A stretch of 64,000 bases of DNA from Lewinellaceae bacterium (GTDB lineage Bacteria > Bacteroidota > Bacteroidia > Chitinophagales > Saprospiraceae), in assembly GCA_016719605.1 (NCBI GenBank), contig JADJYW010000003.1:186001-250000 (forward strand). The letters run 5' to 3'. Below the pieces are notes generated by a model. That model did not search any database. It was not told the origin of the DNA and was given only the letters and a program-made list of their open reading frames with translations. Positions 8,201 to 16,400 of this stretch are shown here, piece by piece. Numbering within the stretch: position 1 is the first letter of the stretch; every line of letters starts with the position of its first letter. Both the position numbers and the translations under genes were made by a program.

Positions 8201-10672
8201 TTGCGTTCTGGCTACGTTCCAAATGCGAATTTCATCCATGCTGCCGGTGAAATAGCCGTTGCAAGGGCTGTTCCCTAAAATGACATTTGCGGGATTGTTG
8301 AAATTATGGGCAGATGTTCCGGTTGCATCGGGCGTGCCATCCACATACAGCGTCAGCGTTGTGCCGGAGCGAGTAGCGGCCAGGTGGTGCCACTTGCCGT
8401 CGCTGATTGTGGTGGCGCCGGCGAGATTCAGTAAATTAGCGCAACCGGCTTCTGAAAACTCAGCGCGGAACTTGCCGTCGTTGACGAAGAAGTTCCAAAA
8501 ATTGCCACAAGAGCACGTAGCGCGTTTGGAGATCAGCAAACTATAAGAAGGGTCCGAAGTTTTTACCCACATTTCAATGGTAAAATTTCCGGTTCCGAAA
8601 TTACCGAAACTATTGCCCAGATTCACTTGGTCGTTGCTGCCATCAAAGTCCAGTGCAGCGACGTTGGCCTGTGAAGCAACCGGAGTTCCAATGGTGAAGT
8701 TGGTGTTAGAGATATCGAAAAAGATGTTGCCTGCCGCCTCAATTTTGATCCGGGCCTTTCCAGTGTTGATACCGGCGGGAATAGCGACACTCTGTGTGCC
8801 ATCATTGGCCGTGGATGCAGCCAACACATATCCATAGTTATAGCCGCCGTCCACCGATAGCGAGATTTTTACGTTTTGGCAATTCACGTTGGCATTGGTC
8901 GTGTTTGCTACGTTCCAAGTGACCGTTTGGTTGCTTGGAGAAGCCCAGGAAACAGGCGTGTTGGGAGCAGTGACTAAGAAAGGCCCCGCGGTGCCATCCA
9001 CTTCGAAGCTCACCTGGGGGGGCGTGGTGCCGCCTGCTCCCGGGTGGTTGTCGCGCACATACATGCGGTATTTGATGTTTCGGGTGTATGTGGGTAGCCG
9101 TTCATATACGGTGCTGTTGTTTGCCAAGAGGTCGGACAACTGAGGAATGGTACGCCGGGGCGTGGTCACCGGGTTGAAAATACGGGCAATGGGGACGTTG
9201 CCATCGGCGGGTGTCGGCGGCACCTGGATAGAAATGGTCGAAGCGGTGAAGTCAACGTTCCGGATATTGGTTTGCTCCCAGGAGTAGGTCAGGTTGTCGC
9301 CGTCCACATCGGTGGCCGAGCCGACCAGCTCGAAGGGCGTCGAAACCGGGATGTAAAAACCGCTCGCGGGGACAGTCGAAACCGGGACGTGGTTGCCCGT
9401 AGGAAGGGTTTTGTAACAGGTTGATGTGCTGAGGAAATTGGTTATTTGAATTTGCGAATAGACCCCGAAATAGGTGATATCGCCTGTCGGGAGGATGTTA
9501 TCCACGCCACAAATACCGGTGTAACTCATGATGGAAGTACCGCTGCCGTATTCGTTTGTGCCAAATTGCCCGTTGTTTGAGGGGCCGCAACTGGTCCAGG
9601 TGTGGCTGCAACTAAGTGCGTGTCCGATTTCGTGGGCAGTTGTTGCCAGGTTGTTATACGGGCTGATGTTCTGCGCCCGGGTCGCATTGCAAGGGGCACC
9701 GCGATTTCCGCAGCAACCTCCCAGCACGAAAACAAGCCCCATGTCATAGTTTTCCGTGCCCACCAATTGGTCGGTCAGCATTTGGTTTTCCTCCAGGGTG
9801 CCATCTCCGCCATTGGTGACGAAGGGGTCGGTTGCATCATCTAAAAAAAGGAGCTGGTCTTCGCCCACCGGGAGCACGAAGCGAATGGAAACATCGCGCT
9901 CATAAACAGTATTGATTTGCCCCAAAAACGAGACTACGCCGGCCAATGCCTGCCCCTTTGTTACCCAACCTTGTTGTTGTGAAAGCGCGCCGATTACAGT
10001 CATTGCATGGCGGAAGACCCGCAGCACGTCGCCCGTTTCGTTGACGCCGGCCAGCATTCTCTGGGCTGCAGCGTTTTCTGTCTCTTCCAGGGGTACTTCG
10101 TTTTTGCGGAGGCAACTGATCTGATCCTCGCGGGCAGGGTCGTCTTTGCTCCAGAAACTGTGGTATTTGGTAGCGTCGGTCTTGAATACTTTGCGAATGA
10201 TGACTTCCTGCTGGTTGGGGAGGGAGGCGAAAAACGCGCTGAATTCATCCGGGCTGATCATCATACGTCCGTTGAATGTCGGGTCGTCCACGCCTTTCAA
10301 CAGGTAAGTGCTGATTTCCGGATACTTCGTGGCCAGTTCGGGTTCCATCAGGGGTGATTCCCAGATTTGGAACCGCTGAAAGATGCCATTGGGCAAGGGC
10401 AGCCAGACGATGGCCGTGTTGTTTGCGATGCCGGCGCTTTCCTTTTTAGCGGTTTTGCCCAGGGTTTTCATGGCCGTCATGTCCAATTCGAACGCGGCAC
10501 CTTTGCCCAGAGCAGGTAGACCGGGCCGGAGCGATGTCTCCGGGAGATTCGTAGTGGTTACCTTGAAAGGTTTCCATAATTTACCCGGATCGGTTTGACC
10601 GAAGGTTTGGGTGCAAATTAAAATAAAGAGACTTGGAAGAACTACCGCGTAGTTCAATGTTGATTTTCTCAT
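5108..10672 (-). CDS. Secreted reprolysin-type zinc metalloprotease with LamG and Ig-like domains (gene A, 5' part)
   Basis: The ATG at 10672 starts a signal peptide (about residues 1-26, cut after TFGQ). A propeptide-like region follows, then a metzincin catalytic domain with HEIGHALSCSH at residues 347-357 (zinc histidines and catalytic Glu) and a Met-turn SIMSYTG near 380. Cysteines CCGNRGAPC precede the helix. After it come a PKD/cadherin-like domain (about 430-550), a Bacteroidota beta-sandwich with TVTWNV, a LamG-like domain from about 672, Ig-like domains with WQ and PSGWTG strands, and two more LamG-like domains. Together with the 2838-5255 segment the repaired protein is about 2,610 residues with five LamG-like domains. 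The last ~55 residues of this ORF are out-of-frame read-through after the lesion near 5309. Role: extracellular proteolysis with glycan or matrix targeting, inferred from the domains. Confidence 0.9.
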   Translation of the reverse strand: MRKSTLNYAVVLPSLFILICTQTFGQTDPGKLWKPFKVTTTNLPETSLRPGLPALGKGAAFELDMTAMKTLGKTAKKESAGIANNTAIVWLPLPNGIFQRFQIWESPLMEPELATKYPEISTYLLKGVDDPTFNGRMMISPDEFSAFFASLPNQQEVIIRKVFKTDATKYHSFWSKDDPAREDQISCLRKNEVPLEETENAAAQRMLAGVNETGDVLRVFRHAMTVIGALSQQQGWVTKGQALAGVVSFLGQINTVYERDVSIRFVLPVGEDQLLFLDDATDPFVTNGGDGTLEENQMLTDQLVGTENYDMGLVFVLGGCCGNRGAPCNATRAQNISPYNNLATTAHEIGHALSCSHTWTSCGPSNNGQFGTNEYGSGTSIMSYTGICGVDNILPTGDITYFGVYSQIQITNFLSTSTCYKTLPTGNHVPVSTVPASGFYIPVSTPFELVGSATDVDGDNLTYSWEQTNIRNVDFTASTISIQVPPTPADGNVPIARIFNPVTTPRRTIPQLSDLLANNSTVYERLPTYTRNIKYRMYVRDNHPGAGGTTPPQVSFEVDGTAGPFLVTAPNTPVSWASPSNQTVTWNVANTTNANVNCQNVKISLSVDGGYNYGYVLAASTANDGTQSVAIPAGINTGKARIKIEAAGNIFFDISNTNFTIGTPVASQANVAALDFDGSNDQVNLGNSFGNFGTGNFTIEMWVKTSDPSYSLLISKRATCSCGNFWNFFVNDGKFRAEFSEAGCANLLNLAGATTISDGKWHHLAATRSGTTLTLYVDGTPDATGTSAHNFNNPANVILGNSPCNGYFTGSMDEIRIWNVARTQEEINNAQYCRLNGIEPGLTALYHADDGTPNANNIGVTLFDDATANNYNGTYSGFALSGTSSNFVSPCTDALYTASGSITITGQPASQSGTVGQTITLTVAVTENVTYQWQVKPNGSGNFVNIFGATTSSLALTMTVALHNNQYRCVVRNGCNMLNSNAATLTLTCPAQTLSAITGEAVPCENNYYTYFVDPNASIATWNWTTPAGWAVTNFGNMIFVKPNGTAGNVTINGTDACGNTTGTKTKAVAPVLVQITTQPVSQTVNEGVPVNFTVAVSSGGGTTTYQWQQSTDFGASFSDISGAITATYNIASASVAHDDRRFRCIVSNTCLIDTSNVSTLDVNCTGSGPATPGSISGADLICAGAVLTYTVYTIPGASGYTWTLPSGWTGSSTTNSITVTANSAGGILKVKAVNACGMSAERSLSIAVNNTACLRAVHFDGVNDYLAVAQNSQAIQGEMTISFWVKPDRLTGMQTLIFNGKEFVVNLNGNRIQYQHSDNCCGYDGTVDKIFSASLTTGVWYFVALTRSTANRSLSLYLNGNFAETQTYSGAFAQPGDNTTSTMNFGAGINGDYLRFKGALDEIKIWNAIRSATQIKEDMFCVPAGNETNLKAYYGFEQGQPSGNNVALTQFTNAASAYLGAVVHNLAMTGPTSNVVNGSKSSAISGPSAICSGGGTITYTIDLPGTPTVTWTLPSGWTGSSTTESITVTPGANGGIIAAQATLSCGAVRLEKTVSTTPSLVNTTLLGGEALDFDGTNDYAQIPSGAVNLANSSMTIEFWAKRGTNGTQDFIVVQGNNGANTRLVIGFRNTNQFTFGFWSNDLNTTTTYTDNGWHHWACVYDNAIVSPNNNRFIYRDGVLVAGDRSGSNFAGSGALDIGRYESDFFGGQVDELRIWNVARSQAQITAGLYCPVTCAPSSLVLYLPMEDGTAGGNNTGLTGLQDFGSYANGSTLSGFALSGASSNVVTGVQVSLLQTMTTMDTETRPCPLHPAPPAVLLPIMPTATITTTPSTLTPPRFAATAWTMIATAIRILK

Positions 10673-11022
10673 TTTAATGATTTTTGAAACTGTTCGTACC
10701 CGGTGGAAAGCGGTTTGCTAAAAGTTAGCATAGTTTAGGGCGTGTTTGTCAAATGCCCCGGTTATTTTTGGTGAAGGTCTTTTATTATCACCAATCCGCC
10801 GACCTAAAAAAAATAACATCCGCATAATCCCACTTGAAGTTTGAAGTAAGCGGAAAACCGGCGCTATGATGCACCAATTTGAAGTAAGCGGAAAACCGGC
10901 GCTATGATGCACCAATTTGAAGTAAGCGGAAAACCGGCGCTATGATGCACCAATTTGAAGTAAGCGGAAAACCGGCGCTATGATGCACCAACCGGCCAAT
11001 AATCAGGGACAACTTCAAACTC
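10673..11022. other. Intergenic region upstream of the metalloprotease gene
   Basis: These 350 bases between the tail-protein stop at 11023 and the protease ATG at 10672 contain no credible gene. They hold four exact 38-bp tandem repeats and a small hairpin, GCTAA-AAG-TTAGC, at 10717-10729. No exact TAnnTTTG element was found on the minus strand. The only minus-strand reading frame here (10718-10915) is made by the repeats themselves. Confidence 0.7.
10840..10991. repeat. Four perfect 38-bp tandem repeats
   Basis: Units at 10840-10877, 10878-10915, 10916-10953 and 10954-10991 are identical. Each begins TTTGAAGTAAGCGG and ends CTATGATGCACCAA. A partial TTGAAG precedes the first. There are no spacers, so this is a VNTR and not a CRISPR array. 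It sits upstream of the metalloprotease start and could influence its expression through copy number (inference). Confidence 0.95.
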
Positions 11023-11785
11023 CTACCGCGCCACCTGCCCTTCCACCACCGCGCTCGGTGTCAAAATCCCCACATTCCCCAGCAGCACATTCCGGTCGTT
11101 GGCCGAGCCGTTGTACTTCACCACCCCGTCCATATTGTAATCGGCAGGCAGGTAGCCGGGTACAACGGCGTTTGGGGTAGTCAAACCCACTACGGCAAGA
11201 ATGGCAGTTCGGTCGTTGTTGCTGCCGTTGTACTTGATCTGGAGATCAATACGGCCGTTGCCGGCCCAGAGCGCATATTTTCCACTGATAAGACGCTGCG
11301 CCGGGCTGAGTCCGTTGTGGGAATAGAAACCTTCAGGAGGGAGAATGGTAAAATCTGTCGCTACCACCGAGCCGCGGGCATAAAACTTGCCCGCGCCGAG
11401 TTGCACGCCGAGGTGGTTGCGGTGCCGCACGGTCAGGTAATAGTTCGCTGCATTGACGGATGGTGCAAAGGCTACCGGCGACACGCCGTCTACATCCACC
11501 ACATCGCCGTCGCGCTGGAGCAACGCGGCGCGGGTAGCCACCACCTCTGCCGCACTGGTGGCGCTGCGCAATTCGAGAAACACCCAGTCCACAATGGCAT
11601 TGGGGCCGGTGACGGCCAGCACAGAAGGCAGGGTTTGTTCGCCACCACCGCCGCCGGTATGGGTAAATGTGTTTAATCCGGTGTACGGCTCTGTCAGCGG
11701 GATGCGGTTTTGTACGCGCAGGCTATCGTGCATGAGCTGAGCGGCGGAAACGTACGGGCCTTGCAGGAGGACTCGGGCGCTGACT
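11023..11785 (-). other. Conserved C-terminal tail module, copy 2
   Basis: The block order is the same as in copy 1: LLQGPYVSAAQLMHDSLRV, IPLTEPYTGL, THTGGGGGEQ, NAIVDWVFLELR, LLQRDGDVVDVDG, VRHRNHLGVQ, then IKYNGSNNDR and DYNMDGVVKYNGSANDR, ending VEGQVAR. Confidence 0.9.
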
Positions 11786-12862
11786 TGCAACCCCGACAGG
11801 GAACTCTCGAAAAACACGGTTTGCTCCCCGGCGAATTTGGGTTCCTCGGTGTTGCCCACATGGTCGGTAGCACGAGTGTAGAAGGAATAGGTAGCCCCGG
11901 GCACCCCGGTGAACACATACCGGGTGGTGTCTATTTTTTCTGCAACTAAGAGAAATGGCCCGGCATCGCGGGAGGCATACAGGTCATAATCGCGCACCCC
12001 TACCCCACCCGGATCATCCTGCCCCGTCCAGGTAATAACAAGTATGCTGTCGGAAGGCACCGTTGCCGGCAGCGTATCGAGTGTGCTGGTGGGCGGAAAA
12101 GCGTCTATAAGGTTGGTCCAGGTATTGGTCAGAATAGCCTCGTTGATATCGAATACAATAGAAGCCTGGGCGAAGGCCGTGTCGCCGGTGACGGTACTGT
12201 TGGCGGGAACGATAGTAAACGTGACGTACCCTTCGCCCCTTTTGGGCAGGGTGTCGTTGTAAATATTGACGGTAGTGTCATTCACTGGAAGAAAACCCAC
12301 GTCGCCGGCTTCGGGCGGCAGACCGGTGAGCGGGTCTATGGATTCAAAAATCCAGAAGACTTCTTTTTTCACGACGTCTATGCCGGCAGTCACGTCCACA
12401 TACACCTGAAGGGAATCCCGCACATCGAGGCGTTTACTGTAGAAACTGGTATTGGGCGGCACATCGAATACGAATGCCCCGAAGCCGAAGGTACCCAGCC
12501 GTACGGTGTTGATATTCAGGTGCGGGTGCACCGGCAGGTTGACCCGCACGATCTGCGCGGGCGCCGTAGCGAAGTCCGGGTCGTTTTCAAAAAGAATGGT
12601 GTAGCCCAACCGATCCTTGCGGGCTACCCAGCGCGGCGCTTCATAGCCGATGGGTCCGGTTATTTCGTTGGGGTCCACGGCGTGGAGGCGGGGGATGTCG
12701 AATCGGGTGCCGTCTGAGCCGGGGTCATCGCCGCCGCCGCCGCCTTGACTGCCTTCTTGCCCCTGGTTGCGGCTGGGGCAGGTGCATTCAATGTCTTGCA
12801 AAACTGGCTGGTAAAAATAACCCCAATAAAACGAAGAAAATTAAACTAGAAAAATAGTGCAT
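11023..12862 (-). CDS. DPNEI-domain / Fn3-like / tail surface protein (gene B2), frameshift in signal peptide
   Basis: The long frame runs 11023-12801 from a TTG, with no signal peptide. One frame over, however, an ATG at 12862 encodes MHYFSSLIFFVLLGLFLPA followed by SFA, a textbook signal peptide. It meets the long frame near 12800, where a two-base loss (GCGCAA to GCAA) or one extra T explains the break. I therefore place the true start at 12862. Mature content: a short glycine-rich CTCPSRNQGQEG segment; a DPNEITGP.GY domain with Y.I.FENDPDFATAPAQ (DUF11/DUF7619-like sandwich, assignment tentative); an Fn3-like domain with WTGQDDPGG; then the full tail module ending VEGQVAR. It follows the Rhs gene and closes cassette C-B-B2. 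Confidence 0.86.
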
Positions 12863-13316
12863 CCTTGCAGCGTTTAATATTGACAACTTTCAGGTTGAGG
12901 CATTGGGCTTATATCACAAGTATTTGACTTCTCTCTCTATGCAATTTTTGTTTTTCTACGACACGCTTTATCTTTTTTTTCATATTCTATCGCCCCTTTT
13001 TGAATTTCACGATATCGTCAATAAATACATCTTTGCATCCGTAGTTTAGAAAATAATTATTCCTGCCAATTAAACACTGCTGTGACCAAATAAGCATGTA
13101 ATATACATTCTTTAAACTGAAAACGGTTTTTGATTCCCCTACAATCGTATTTTGTTTTGGCTCATCTTTTTTTATAATTATCATGAATATCCATGCATTG
13201 CTTTGCCTTTTGTTAAATTACCAACATATGAGGAGACAACTTAAGGTTTCGTTTCTCATCTCTTGTAGCCTGCTAATTTCAATCTGTCAAATATAAACAG
13301 TGCATCGCCTGCAACT
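12863..13316. other. AT-rich gap between the Rhs gene and the DPNEI/tail gene
   Basis: This ~450-bp stretch is visibly richer in A and T than its surroundings and has no recognisable domain. One modest minus-strand ORF (12987-13184) lies inside. It occupies the place where an immunity gene often follows an Rhs gene, but nothing in it identifies such a gene. Confidence 0.5.
12987..13184 (-). CDS. Small hypothetical ORF downstream of Rhs
   Basis: A 65-codon ORF in the AT-rich gap after the Rhs gene. It is lysine-, isoleucine- and asparagine-rich, starts MIIIKKDEPKQN and ends IVKFKKGR, with an aromatic middle (NVYYMLIWSQQC). There is no signal peptide and no family I recognise. Its position just after a Rhs C-terminus is where an immunity protein would sit, but random ORFs of this length are expected in AT-rich DNA, so I give it low weight. 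Confidence 0.25.
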   Translation of the reverse strand: MIIIKKDEPKQNTIVGESKTVFSLKNVYYMLIWSQQCLIGRNNYFLNYGCKDVFIDDIVKFKKGR

Positions 13317-13477
13317 CTAATTATTGCTAGAACTTAGCCCTATAGTATCCTGATAAGGGGAGTAGTTGTATATATCCAAGCCGTAACTCCAACAGCCAGA
13401 AATAGGTAGACAAACTGGATATACGGCGGCAACAACCGCCTCGCCAGAGTAATCCATTATATCATAATAAGTTACAG
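13317..13477 (-). pseudogene. Hidden C-terminal extension of the Rhs protein
   Basis: If one base is restored at 13477-13478, the Rhs core ending YQYAVNN continues as PVTYYDIMDYSGEAVV and on to DTIGLSSSNN with a TAG at 13317-13319. This regenerates the NNP motif typical of Rhs core ends. The extension of roughly 55 residues has no known toxin motif. It is the position where polymorphic Rhs proteins carry their variable C-terminal domain; here it is short. Confidence 0.6.
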
Positions 13478-16400
13478 GTTATTAACTGCATACTGATATA
13501 GATTGTTGCCATCTCTTGGCCCCGAAGGATCCCGACTCAAAAACCTTCCCGTCACGGGATCATAATACCTGGCCCGCACATAATAAATCCCGCTTTCATA
13601 GTCGTAATACCGTCCGGCAAACAAGGCCGGATTCTGCACTGCCGATGCAGGAATCACAGTGTAGTTGGCATCCATAAAAACCGGCACGCCAAAGGGGTCG
13701 TATTCGTAACGTTCCACCACTTGCCCTGCATTGTTGGTCAAGGCAATCGTGGAACCTAATCCGTTGTGGTGGAAATAATACGTTTGGCCCGATTTGGTGA
13801 GGGTCAACACCTGATCCACCCACGCACTGCCATATACATAGCTGGCCGTCACGGTATTCGCCTCGTTGCGTTCTTCAATCACCTTGTTCCGGTCGAAGAA
13901 ATAGTTGGTGATCATCCCGCCGACATTCTTTTGAACCCGGCGCCCGAGGGCGTCGTATTTGTACGTCGTGGTCACGCCGCTTTTCTGGTGGCTGACAAGC
14001 CGGTTGTCCGTATCATATTGAAAAACAGCCGTGCCGTCGGACAACAGGTTCCCGTTCGCGTCATATTGAAAGGTGTTGGCGCCAACCATCTGGTATTCGT
14101 CGACAACATTAGCCAGATAGCTTGTTCCAGCGCCATCAATACTGACACTGGTGCGGTTATGCGTATTGTCAAAGCCATACTGGATATTGCGCACAGGGCT
14201 GGAGATATTTCCTCCGTTCAAGGTTCCTTTCAGAAAGGATGTCAGTTTATACGCATTGTCGTAGCCATAGAGCTCGGATTTTGCAGCCACGAGCGGCTCG
14301 TGTTCCGACAGGCGATTACCTTCATCGTCGTAAGTGTAAGTGTATTGAGCAAACGGGGCAGGATTGCTATGGACGATTCCGGTCGTAAAATTGACGTTGT
14401 TGTAGGCAAACGAGGTGTTGGTACCATTGAGGTAATTAATCCCTGCAATGCGGTTACCCGCGTCAAAATCAAATGTGGCGATGGCTTGGCCGGATTCCCG
14501 AACGGCGAGGGGGCGTCCACGCAGGTCCGATTCTTCTTCGATAACCCTTCCCCCGGGATAGGTAATTGTTTTTTTTCGGTTTGTTACATTATAGGTATAG
14601 GAGGTTATTTCCCCGTTCAGGTTTTCAATCAATAGCCGATTATTCTGATCATATGTGAATGTTACCGTGGCATTGGCATTATTAGCGCTCAGCATGTTAC
14701 CCGCCGGGTCATAGGAAAAGACCGAGTTGACACCGCCGGGGTATTGAATTTGCAACAACCGGTTTAAGTCGTCGAAGGCGTAATTCGTAACTGCGTTATT
14801 ATTATCTTTCCTACTGACAGGATTGCCATTGGCATCGAAAGCAAATGTTGTTTTGGCCCCGTCGGCGTATGTAATCCCAATCAGCCGTTTCAGGGCATCG
14901 AACTGATAAGTCGTGGTGGCGCCTTTGGCATCGGTCAGGGCGACCGGGTTTCCGACTGGGTCGTAGGCAATGCTGTTCTCCTCTGTCATCGCGTTTGCGC
15001 TGGAAACGATCCGGTCCAAGGCATCGTAATTCATGGTCGTAGTCTTCCCGTTCCGGTCGGTTACGCTGGTATTGTTGGAGTTTGCGTCATATTGAAAGAA
15101 GCGGAATTTGCCATTGCTATCGGTTATTTTTATTTGCCGGTTGAGCGGGTCGTAGGTATACTCCAGGAAATTGCCGTTCGCGTCGGTCACTTTCGTCAGG
15201 TTGTTGTTGTCGTCGTATTCTTTCAACACCAGCAGTCCGGTGTTGTCCGAAGCTGAAATTTCGCGGTCGTCGGCATCGTAAGTGTACGAAAGTATTGTGC
15301 CGCTTGCCAGGGTTACTGTCGATACATTGCCGACGGCATCGTAGGTGTAGGTCGTCCCTTCGCCGTTCGGCAGGGTCATAGATGCCAACCGATTTAAGGC
15401 ATCGAAAGCATAAGTTGTCGTATACCCGTTCTGATTGGTCACCGAAAGAATACTACCGTTGGCATCGTAGGTATTCATCACCATAGCGCCGAGAGGGTCT
15501 GTTGTTTTCGTCCGGCGATTGGCAGCATCGTAAGTGTAGGTGGTGGTTTTTCCTCGTTTATCCTGCATCGCGATAAGGTTGCCCGCGTTGTCATACAGGT
15601 ATGTGATATTTCCGCCGAGCGCATCCGTTTCAGTAGTCTGTCGGTTAAGCGCATCGTACTGAAAGGTTGTTGTCGCGCCGCTTTCATTGGTTTCGGATAT
15701 TTTGTTGCCGTTTTTGTCGTACCCGTAGGTCATCACATGACCCAACGGATTGGTCGCATTGATTAACCGGTTCAAGGAATCGTACTTATAAATTCTTTTA
15801 TTCCCCTTTTTATCCGTTTTAGCGATCAGGTTGCCGCCCTGATCATATTCATAGGTTGCCGTCCCGCCCAATGGGTCCTTTTCGCTCGTCACTTGATTTC
15901 TCTGGTTGTACTGATAGGTGTATGCGTGGCCGTTGCCGTCAGTTCTGACGATCATATTACCCCGCATATCATATTCAAAATTCTGGACAATACCGGTGGC
16001 GGCACGGACAGAGATCATCCGGTCCAGGGCATCATAGCTCATCCAGGTGGTATCGCCCAGCGCATCCACGACGAACACCCGGTTGCCTTTGTTATCGTAT
16101 CCGTACCGCGTGATTTGCCCCAGCGAATTGGCGACGATGGTGATCCGGTTCATGGCATCATATCCAAATGTGGTTACATTCCCATTCCGGTCCGTCTCCG
16201 TCAGTAGGTTTCCCACGCCATCGTACGTTTGTAAACGCGTGTGACCAAGCGGATTGGTTTCGGTTATCTCGTAACCATGTATATTATATGTAAAAGTAGT
16301 AGTATTGTTACGGCCGTCTTTATAGGTAAGTTTATTACCAAAATTATCGTATGTGTATTGCTCTACTATCCCCAATGGTTTAGTAACCTTATTCAGATTA

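Noticed and set aside
10718..10915. 65-codon minus ORF overlapping the tandem repeat
   Set aside because: Half of it is translated 38-bp repeat; the remainder is intergenic with no signal peptide or domain.
10840..10991. Possible CRISPR array
   Set aside because: The 38-bp units are directly adjacent with no spacers, there are only four, and no cas gene is in the window.
12799..12801. TTG as the true start of the DPNEI/tail gene
   Set aside because: It gives no signal peptide, whereas the ATG at 12862 one frame over gives a complete one joining at this point.
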